This document shows, piece after piece, positions 1-7,700 of a stretch of DNA of 18,182 bases. The stretch's first letter is position 1; each line of letters starts with the position of its first letter. The position numbers and the translations under genes are program-made. Source of the stretch: Sediminibacterium ginsengisoli (GTDB taxonomy: Bacteria > Bacteroidota > Bacteroidia > Chitinophagales > Chitinophagaceae); the NCBI GenBank assembly GCA_945860335.1, contig CAMAQW010000012.1, forward strand, positions 1 through 18,182. Reading direction: 5' to 3'. A model generated the notes under the pieces. The model made no database searches, was not told the origin of the DNA, and saw only the letters and a list, made by a program, of their open reading frames with translations.

Positions 1-404
1 TGTTTGGTAAACGTAATTTCTTTACTGCTATCAAGTCCATTGGTATTAGATGGAAATAAAACACCCAGTCCGGTTCTATCATTTACGCGTGGACTGTAGC
101 GTCCAGTCATGATAGCCGCACGTGTTGGTGTGCAGGTTCCATGTGGGGCATAAAAATTAGTTAAGCGGGTTCCCTCTTTTGCAAGCGCATCTATATGCGG
201 TGTTTTATAATAACGAGATCCATAACTCGAAAAATCATCGTAGCCAATATCATCAATAATGATATGAATGATATTGGGTCTAACACCAATGCTTGTTTGC
301 GATATTGATTGCACGTTCGTTTGCGCGTTTACGTGCAATTGCAACAAACACATTGCGCAACACAACAACCAAAAAATAATTTTATGTAAAAAGTTACGCT
401 TCAA
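1..404 (-). CDS. sulfatase family protein, N-terminal part (runs off left edge)
   Basis: N-terminal 134 residues of a secreted type I sulfatase, which hydrolyses sulfate esters, probably on a polysaccharide. Residues 1-28 form a good signal peptide (K-R start, hydrophobic core, end near HVNA-Q), so I start at TTG (404-402); an in-frame TGA lies two codons upstream, and the first ATG (353-351) would cut the signal peptide. The metal-binding DD is at residues 51-52 and the formylglycine motif C-T-P-T-R at 91-95 (Cys91 is the residue converted). An 'SYGSRYYKTPHIDALA' stretch is typical of the family. The start lies 7 bp after the stop of the upstream sulfatase, so the two are very likely co-transcribed. 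The catalytic C-terminal half is outside the window, so substrate cannot be judged. Confidence 0.88.
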   Translation of the reverse strand, partial: MKRNFLHKIIFWLLCCAMCLLQLHVNAQTNVQSISQTSIGVRPNIIHIIIDDIGYDDFSSYGSRYYKTPHIDALAKEGTRLTNFYAPHGTCTPTRAAIMTGRYSPRVNDRTGLGVLFPSNTNGLDSSKEITFTK

Positions 405-411
405 TATTCAA

Positions 412-1917
412 TTATTTTTTTGAGGGTAGTTTTCCATCTAAAAATTCCCAATCAGCAATATGCGGATGTCTATGATTTGCTTTTAATACCAATTCCATTT
501 GCTGCACAAGTTCCGGATGCGCTAATGCAACATTGGTGGTTTCACCAGGGTCTGTTTTTACATTATAAATTTCCCAGGGCGCTTGTTTGTTTTTTTTAAG
601 ATCTGATTTTATCCCTTTCCAATCTCCCACCATCACCGCTACTTGACCTGTTTTTTCGGGATACTCAAAGTACATAAACGGCCTACTGGATTGTGTTTGC
701 GGGCTTCCTAATAAAGTAGGTAATATTGAAATGCCATCTGTTGTTGGTAGTTTTTGTCGTGTTAGTTGCGCCAGCGTTGCCATCATATCATACTGCACTG
801 ACGGAAAATCAGAAACTGTTCCTGCTTTTATTTTTGACGGCCAACGTGCTAAAAATGGAACGCGAATACCACCTTCATACAAATCCATTTTACGTCCCCT
901 AAAACCTGCAACGCTATTAAAGAAATTTGTTTGCACACCTCCCACATCAAAAGTGGCGCCATTATCACTCGAAAATAATACCAGCGTATTTTCATCCAAT
1001 TTTAATTCTTTTAATAATTTAAATATTTCACCCACCTGTGTGTCTATGTACGAAATCATAGCAGCGTAGGTAGCGAGTGGATATTTATTGGGCGCATAGC
1101 CTCCTTTATAACCTAAATAGGGCTCTTCTGGAAACTGTCCGAGGTATTTAGCAACCTCCTCATTGGGTGCCTGCAATGAAACGTGCGGACCCGTGTAGGG
1201 TAGGTATAAAAAAAATGGTTTGTCTTTATTTTTATTAATAAATGCTGCTGTTTTTTGAGCCATTTTTGTAATGGCATAATCGGTTCCAATAAATTTTTCA
1301 AACGCAGAATCTGCCGTAGTGCCTGCTGGTAATTTTTGGTGTACATAAATAGATGGGTTACGCAAACTATCCCATTTTCCATTTTCCCATAAATGTGTTG
1401 GATAAAAATTATGCGCCTGCTTTTGACAGTAATAACCATAAAAATAATCAAAGCCCTGCTCGTTAGGATTACCCGTATTATCATGCATACCTAGCCCCCA
1501 CTTACCAATGGCTCCTGTTGTGTAACCCGCGTCCTGCATAAGTTTGGCAATAGTAAACGTATTTTCTGGTAACGGCATTTGGCCACCTTCTGTGCTGTCT
1601 TCAAAACCACCTAATTCGTAATTGCCCCTGATGTATGAATGACCCGTATGCTTACCGGTCATCAAGCATGCGCGGGCTGGCGCACACACCGGTGCCGATG
1701 AATAATGCCTTGTAAAACGCATGCCCTCGGCGGCCATTTTATCTAGGTTGGGTGTTTTTATTTTTTGCTGACCATAGGAACCAAGTTCACCATAACCCAT
1801 ATCGTCGAGGTAAATATAAATAACATTGGGAAGGCTTTGCTTGGCTGGTTTTTGCGCAATTAATGACGCACAACAAAAAGTCCATACAACAAATAATAGA
1901 TACAAACGGCGATTCAT
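412..1917 (-). CDS. secreted sulfatase (arylsulfatase A-like)
   Basis: Full-length 501-residue type I sulfatase of the alkaline-phosphatase superfamily, expected to act outside the cytoplasm on sulfated glycans. Signal peptide about 1-21 (ends SLIA-Q). Visible active-site elements: DD at 38-39; formylglycine motif C-A-P-A-R at 78-82 followed by the second signature half (TGKHTGH); K139 in GKWGLG; H245 in the YTGPH motif; D318-N319 in SSDNG; K343 in GRKMDLYEGGIRVP. Length is normal. The GKWHLG motif of arylsulfatase A here reads GKWGLG, replacing one catalytic-site His by Gly, a variant I believe occurs in other bacterial sulfatases. It is the first gene of a two-sulfatase minus-strand unit and is divergent from a Gfo/Idh oxidoreductase 104 bp away. 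An activating enzyme (anSME) is not in the window. Confidence 0.93.
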   Translation of the reverse strand: MNRRLYLLFVVWTFCCASLIAQKPAKQSLPNVIYIYLDDMGYGELGSYGQQKIKTPNLDKMAAEGMRFTRHYSSAPVCAPARACLMTGKHTGHSYIRGNYELGGFEDSTEGGQMPLPENTFTIAKLMQDAGYTTGAIGKWGLGMHDNTGNPNEQGFDYFYGYYCQKQAHNFYPTHLWENGKWDSLRNPSIYVHQKLPAGTTADSAFEKFIGTDYAITKMAQKTAAFINKNKDKPFFLYLPYTGPHVSLQAPNEEVAKYLGQFPEEPYLGYKGGYAPNKYPLATYAAMISYIDTQVGEIFKLLKELKLDENTLVLFSSDNGATFDVGGVQTNFFNSVAGFRGRKMDLYEGGIRVPFLARWPSKIKAGTVSDFPSVQYDMMATLAQLTRQKLPTTDGISILPTLLGSPQTQSSRPFMYFEYPEKTGQVAVMVGDWKGIKSDLKKNKQAPWEIYNVKTDPGETTNVALAHPELVQQMELVLKANHRHPHIADWEFLDGKLPSKK

Positions 1918-2021
1918 AAAAGCAGGGTCTTATCCTTAAAAGTAGCTTAATTCAATCAAATATTTTTCAAATAAAAAAGTATCCTATCAAATAAATTATT
2001 ACCTTAAAAAAAATAATTGCT

Positions 2022-3419
2022 ATGCTAGAAAATAAAAAACCAAACAGAAGAGATTTTATGAAAACTTCTGTCAAGGGTGCTATTGGTGCAACCCTTGCTA
2101 CTGTTGGCTTTCCAACAATTGTGCCTGCTGCCGTTTTTGGACCAAATGCGCCTAGCAATAGAATTAATATTGGTGCCATTGGTCTTGGGCGTATTTCTAG
2201 AGAACACGACATGTTTGAAACCCTCAAATACAACCATGCAAATATTATGGCGGTATGTGATGTTGATAGTAAAAGATTAAAAGAAGGAAAAGAGTTTGTA
2301 AATGATTTCTATTCTAAAAAATATGGTAAGCCATATGATGGTGTAAAAATGTATTCAGCTGCACAAGAGCTCTTAAACAATAAAGATATTGATGCGGTAC
2401 TTATTAGTACACCCGATCATTCACATGCCTACCTTGGTGTTTTGGCAGCTGAAGCGCGTAAAGACATATACCTGCAAAAGCCTACTGCGCTTACCATTCA
2501 GGAGGGTCGCGCATTAAGTAATGCCGTGCACAAGCAAGGTTGTATTTTACAAATTGGTAGTCAACAAAGATCAAGTACACAATTTAGATATGCTGCCGAA
2601 CTCGTAAGAAATGGACGTATTGGAAAATTAAAAGAAGTACTTATTGGTTTACCCAAAGATCCTGGTGGTGATGTAGAACCAGAAATGCCCATTCCTAGTA
2701 CATTAAATTACGATGCTTGGTTAGGGCCAACACCTTATGTATACTACACCGAAAAAAGGGTGCACCCACAAAACGATTATAGTAGACCGGGTTGGATGCG
2801 TGGCGAAAATTATTGCGCCGGCATGATTACCAATTGGGGCGCACACCATATCGATTGTGCGCACTGGGCCATGAACACCGAGTACACCGGACCCAAAGAA
2901 GTGTGGGGTACCGCTGTTTATCCAACATCGGGACTATGGGATGTTATGGGCGATTTTACCACCTACGGTTTATATGACAATGGCGTAAAAATGACCATTA
3001 GCACCGAGCTTCCTAATGGTATTAAATATATTGGTACCGAAGGATGGATTTTTGTAACCAGAGGGGCTTATAAAGCTAGTGCGAGTGATCCTGTTGCGGC
3101 TTCTGGGCAAAAGGCATTAACAGCTAGTAATGATAGTATTATAACATCTGTGATTGGCGAAAATGAGGTTAACCTATACAGAAGTGACGAGCACCATGGC
3201 AATTGGCTGGACTGTGTAAAGTCTAGAAAGCAGCCAATAGCGCCTGTAGAAGTTGGCCACCGGTCATGTTCTACCTGTATTGTTCATTCTATTGCCATGA
3301 AAACCAAGCGAAAACTCTACTGGAACGCTACCGATGAAACTTTTATCAATGATGATGAGGCCAATAAGCTGTTAAACCGTCCACACAGGACGCCTTACAC
3401 CATAAAAGGCCTTTCATAA
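2022..3419 (+). CDS. Tat-exported Gfo/Idh/MocA family oxidoreductase
   Basis: A 465-residue NAD(P)-dependent sugar or glycoside oxidoreductase-like protein. The N-terminus has a twin-arginine signal (N-R-R-D-F-M-K, RR at 9-10, hydrophobic segment to about residue 38), as is common for Bacteroidetes members exported with bound cofactor. The Rossmann fold shows the glycine motif GAIGLG at 51-56, TPDHSH at 130-135 and QKP at 152-154 (EKP in classical members). The C-terminal catalytic domain contains WGAHHIDCAHWA at 272-283, where the paired His are the likely catalytic-site residues. It is divergent from the sulfatase pair, suggesting shared use in glycan catabolism. The substrate cannot be predicted. 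The QKP form is usual for this exported subgroup, so I do not read it as loss of function. Confidence 0.92.
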   Translation: MLENKKPNRRDFMKTSVKGAIGATLATVGFPTIVPAAVFGPNAPSNRINIGAIGLGRISREHDMFETLKYNHANIMAVCDVDSKRLKEGKEFVNDFYSKKYGKPYDGVKMYSAAQELLNNKDIDAVLISTPDHSHAYLGVLAAEARKDIYLQKPTALTIQEGRALSNAVHKQGCILQIGSQQRSSTQFRYAAELVRNGRIGKLKEVLIGLPKDPGGDVEPEMPIPSTLNYDAWLGPTPYVYYTEKRVHPQNDYSRPGWMRGENYCAGMITNWGAHHIDCAHWAMNTEYTGPKEVWGTAVYPTSGLWDVMGDFTTYGLYDNGVKMTISTELPNGIKYIGTEGWIFVTRGAYKASASDPVAASGQKALTASNDSIITSVIGENEVNLYRSDEHHGNWLDCVKSRKQPIAPVEVGHRSCSTCIVHSIAMKTKRKLYWNATDETFINDDEANKLLNRPHRTPYTIKGLS

Positions 3420-3509
3420 AGCATAAATGACTCATTATAAATCAGGTATAAAAACAATGTGTAAAAAATACAAACTCGGTAAATTTTAATGATATTTGGA
3501 TAATATTTA

Positions 3510-3986
3510 ATGATACCCATAAATAACAGTAACGTGTTAAAACAACTTTCTTTTAGACTTATCGTATTTTCTTTGTTTGTGATACTAGTAAGCGCTGCTT
3601 GCGGTAAAGGCAGTGGCGGTTCTGGCGGTGGCGGTCCTGTTACACCACCAACACCTCCAGCACCCACCGAAGACGCAATTGTTTTCACGTATGATATTGA
3701 TCCAGGATCAAATATTTATGCAGCATTAGGTACTACGCAAGAAGTAAAAATTACTGTCACTTCTAAAATGCCTACAGCAGGTGTAATCACAGATATTGTT
3801 GTTAAAAAGGATTCTGATGGATCAACCGTATCAAGTTCTACCCTAGCTGCAAGTACCATGGTTCCTATTAATGGTATGATTACAAATTTAGCTACCAACG
3901 TTGTTTGCACAGCAACCATCACTGTAAAGTCTGCAACTACACCTACCAATACGTCTACAAAAACTTTTAAGATAGCAAGAAAATAA
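3510..3986 (+). CDS. small lipoprotein, function unknown
   Basis: 158-residue protein with a type II signal: hydrophobic segment LIVFSLFVILVSAAC with the candidate acylated Cys at residue 31. The -3 Ser makes the lipobox imperfect. A Gly/Ser-rich stretch and a Pro/Thr-rich linker (about 32-54) follow, then a roughly 100-residue beta-rich domain with many Thr and Val, probably an Ig-like or FN3-like fold. An in-frame GTG at 3534 would give a more compact signal peptide (starting V/M-L-K-Q-L), so the true start may be there. It stands alone on the plus strand, 90 bp after the oxidoreductase, and converges on the FISUMP gene with only 5 bp between stops. No specific function is recognised. Confidence 0.72.
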   Translation: MIPINNSNVLKQLSFRLIVFSLFVILVSAACGKGSGGSGGGGPVTPPTPPAPTEDAIVFTYDIDPGSNIYAALGTTQEVKITVTSKMPTAGVITDIVVKKDSDGSTVSSSTLAASTMVPINGMITNLATNVVCTATITVKSATTPTNTSTKTFKIARK

Positions 3987-3993
3987 TTTTCTT
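3977..3993. terminator. AT-rich palindrome between convergent genes
   Basis: Odd-length perfect palindrome with arms AAGAAAAT / ATTTTCTT around one central base, lying across the stop codons of the lipoprotein (3986) and the FISUMP gene (3992). It could act as a weak bidirectional terminator. The stem has only two G-C pairs, so this is a tentative reading. Confidence 0.25.
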
Positions 3994-4765
3994 AATCTCT
4001 AATGCAGCGCACGCTAAATCCAGCGAGCTGATTGTTGTTTGAGATAGTATAGGTGTTTGGTGGAAAAACAACATATGCTCTAGCAAATGTTGCATCCGAA
4101 TAATCGCTAGACCAGTAATGATGACCAGAGCCTCTATCAGTTAATGTACCGCCTTGATAAGCCAAATATCCTGCTGCATGTATTTTTAACACCGATGAAT
4201 AATTATTAGAATAACCATTGGCGTTTTTTACAGCCGTCCACTCCGCTTCTTTTGGAACTCGCCAACCAGCCCCTAACTCAATGGTACAAGGGTCGTTAGC
4301 AGGTTGCCAATCCTGAACAGGCGTAGCAACTGTTTTAGTCCAATGACTTGGTGTTCTTGTTGTAGCAGTATGCTTTATACCATTTTTGTGGTTAAACTGC
4401 CAGTACCAACCACTTGCGTCTTCTGTATCATCTATGCCACTAGCTGCTTCGTTTGTAGCACCCAAATTAGAAGTGATCCAACATTTACTAGCACCACTAA
4501 TGGAAGTTAAAACTGTTTTATATGTCACCGTTTTATTTACGGGTGCAACACCATCTGTTGTTACGTGCTTGATGGTTATGTCGTCGCCACAAACAAATGT
4601 TTTTGTTTTTTTGCCTGAATTTTCTAGCCCTTCTCCCGAACCAACTTTGCCATTTGTATTTACATAGGTAGTTGGAACAGTACTAATTTTTCCATTGATT
4701 GTTAATTGCGCATCAACAGTACCTATCCAAAAAAATACTATAAAAATAAAAATAAGTGTACGCAT
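3992..4765 (-). CDS. secreted FISUMP-domain protein (Fibrobacter succinogenes major paralogous domain)
   Basis: 257-residue exported protein. Start chosen at 4765 (M-R-T-L-I), which gives a clean signal peptide (1-20, ends VDA-Q) and sits 10 bp after the stop of the repeat-protein gene. An upstream ATG at 4807 would add 14 residues and overlap that gene. The C-terminal 160 residues match the FISUMP pattern: W-I-T-S-N-L-G-A at about 96-103, ASGWYWQFNHKNG at 117-129, GWRVPKEAEW at 167-176, an AAGY..G segment near 197-206, YWSSDYSD at 217-224 and the terminal GFSVRCIRD. Such domains occur on cell-surface proteins of Bacteroidetes and Fibrobacteres; their biochemical role is not settled. Third gene of the surface operon; no T9SS sorting domain or lipobox of its own. 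Confidence 0.85.
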   Translation of the reverse strand: MRTLIFIFIVFFWIGTVDAQLTINGKISTVPTTYVNTNGKVGSGEGLENSGKKTKTFVCGDDITIKHVTTDGVAPVNKTVTYKTVLTSISGASKCWITSNLGATNEAASGIDDTEDASGWYWQFNHKNGIKHTATTRTPSHWTKTVATPVQDWQPANDPCTIELGAGWRVPKEAEWTAVKNANGYSNNYSSVLKIHAAGYLAYQGGTLTDRGSGHHYWSSDYSDATFARAYVVFPPNTYTISNNNQLAGFSVRCIRD

Positions 4766-4775
4766 AAAATATCTA

Positions 4776-7700
4776 TTAATAATAATAATCAAATTGAATT
4801 CTGTCATTGAGCGTTAGTGCGTAACTAGCATTACTAGCGGGCGTATAGGTTAGTGTTGTTCCTACGAGTGCATATGCTGTGTTACTTATTCTTACACCAT
4901 TGATAAACATTTTTAATTTGCTATTTGCTGATTTTGTTTGTGTAAGTGTAAATACGGTTTGTCCAGCTGTTGCACTAAATTCATCCGCTATTTCTCTAAC
5001 CAACGAAAAATCGGTTCCATTAACTGCTGCAGTTACAGCGCTAGCTCCGTTTCCTTTTACAATACCGGTAATGGTTGCAACACCTGTTCCACCATTTGCA
5101 ACTGCCAACACGCCTGTTAATTTGGTAGCAGCTAGGCTTATAATTTTTGCATTTGTGATGGAACCATCGGCAATAACAGTGGTTGCAATAGCAGCGTCTA
5201 CATAAGTTTTAACGGCATTTTGAGTAGGAAATAAAACATCACTTGTGCCAAGCGTTGTAGTAACAGACTTGTTAGCGATGTTTTCTTTTGCATTTAGTGC
5301 CGCCCCGGTAAGCGTACTAATAGGTTTATTTACATCAGAAGTATTGTCTACGTTGTTTAGTGCTAAATTGGTTTTAGCAGCAGCTGCAGTGCTTGCGCCG
5401 GTTCCGCCATTTGCAATAGCAACAACGCCTGTTACTTTACTCCCACTTAGGCTAATGATTTTTGCATCGGTTATAGATGCATCGGCAATAACAGTGGTTG
5501 CAATAGCAGCGTCTACATAGGTTTTAACCGCTTTTTGAGAAGGGAATAAAACATCGCTAGTGCCAAGTGCCGTGTTGATTGATTTATTTGCCGTATTTTC
5601 TTTGGTGTCTAAAGCAGACTGAGTAAGTGTGCTGATTGGTTTATTTACATCGGTAGTGTTGTCTACATTATTGAGCGCTAAATTGGTCTTTGCAGCAGCT
5701 GCAGTACTTGCGCCGGTTCCACCATTTGTAATAGCAACTGTTCCGGTTAATTTACTAGCGCTTAGGCTAATGATTTTTGCATCGGTTATAGATGCATCAG
5801 CAATAGCGGTAGCAGCTACAGCAGCATCTACATAGGTTTTAACCGCTTTTTGAGAAGGGAATAAAACATCGCTAGTTCCAAGTGCCGTGTTGATTGATTT
5901 ATTTGCCGTATTTTCTTTAGTGTCTAAAGCAGACTGAGTAAGTGTGCTGATTGGTTTATTTACATCGGTAGTGTTGTCTACATTATTCAGTAATAAATTA
6001 GTTTTTGCTGCTGCTATGGTGCTTGCGCCGGTTCCGCCATTTGCAATGGCAACTGTTCCGGTTAATTTGCTAGTTGCCATGCTTACAATTTTGGCGTTTG
6101 TAATGGAACCATCTGCAATGGTCGCTCCAGCTACAGCGGCATCTACATAAGATTTATTTGCCGCATCCGTTGCTGATGCTGGTTGATCGGTGATCGTTAT
6201 TTTTTTTGTAGCAGCAACCGTTAAATCGCCCACTAGTGTTCCGCCATCTAATCTTAAATAACGCGCATCAGTAGAAGCCTGATTGGCTGTAATTTCTCTC
6301 CAGACGGCGCCGTCATAAATAAATGTTCTACCATTATTTGAAGGTGTTGGATCTGAAGAAACAATATAAATATTACTATTTGCAGGTGTAGGAACTGTTG
6401 GAGAAAAATTTCCGCCATTATATATACCTGTGTAGGTTAAACTTAGTGTGAGTACTAGATCACCATTGGCATCTGGAGACACACCATTTACTTTTTTGAT
6501 GGCACCAGTAACATCGTTTACAGGAATTGTTGCTGATGTTGTAAACTCAGATACACCTGCTTTTACATATCCACTAGTAAGTGTAGCCGATCCCGTTCCT
6601 CCTTTTGCAACAGGAACTACACCCGTTAATTTACTTGCGCTTACACTAATGATTTTGGCATCGGTTATAGATGCATCTGCAATAGCGGTGGTTGCAATAG
6701 CAGCATCTACATAAGTTTTAACAGCGTTTTGCGTAGGGAATAAAACATCACTTGTGCCAAGTGTGGTGGTAACTGATTTATTAGCGGTGTTTTCTTTTAA
6801 GTCAAGTGCAGCTTGGGTAAGCGTACTTATGGGTTTATTTACATCAGAAGTATTATCTACATTGTTAAGTGCAAAATTAGTTTTAGCGGCTGCTACGGTA
6901 TTTGCACCAGTTCCACCATTTGCAATAGCAACTGTTCCGGTTAATTTGCTAGCGCTTAGGCTAATGATTTTGGCATCGGTAATAGATGCATCAGTAATAG
7001 CGGTGGTTGCAATAGCAGCATCTACATATGTTTTAACGGCGTTTTGGGTAGGGAATAAAACATCACTGGTACCAAGCGTAATTGTAATTGATTTGTTAGC
7101 AGCATTTTCTTTTGCATTAAGCGCTGTTTGTGTAAGCGTACTGATAGGTTTATTTACATCCGAAGTGTTGTCTACATTATTGAGTGCTAAATTGGTTTTT
7201 GCAGCAGCCACAGTACTTGCGCCTGTGCCTCCATTTGCAATGGCAACTGTTCCGGTTAATTTGCTGGCGCTTAGGCTAATGATTTTGGCATCGGTAATAG
7301 ATGCATCTGCAATAGCGGTGGTAGCAATAGCAGCATCTACATATGTTTTGACGGCGTTTTGCGTAGGGAATAAAACATCACTGGTACCAAGTGTGGTTGT
7401 AAGTGATTTATTAGCAGTGTTTTCTTTTAAGTCAAGTGCAGCCTGTGTTAGTGTGCTGATTGGTTTATTTACATCAGAAGTGTTGTCTACATTATTAAGT
7501 GCTAAATTGGTTTTAGCGGCTGCTACGGTATTTGCACCGGTTCCGCCATTTGCAATGGCAACTGTTCCGGTTAATTTGCTGGCGCTTAGGCTAATTATTT
7601 TTGAATCGGTAATAGAACCGTCTGTAATTGAAACACCCGCTACCGCCGCGTCTACATATGTTTTGACGGCGTTTTGCGTAGGGAATAAAACATCACTAGT

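Noticed and set aside
1113..1484. Open frame of 123 codons inside the sulfatase gene, other frame
   Set aside because: The overlapping sulfatase frame carries the full set of catalytic motifs; this frame gives low-complexity sequence with no family resemblance.
3404..3415. AAAGGCCTTT palindrome at the end of the oxidoreductase gene
   Set aside because: Ten-base palindrome within codons, no loop and no T-run; not a terminator.
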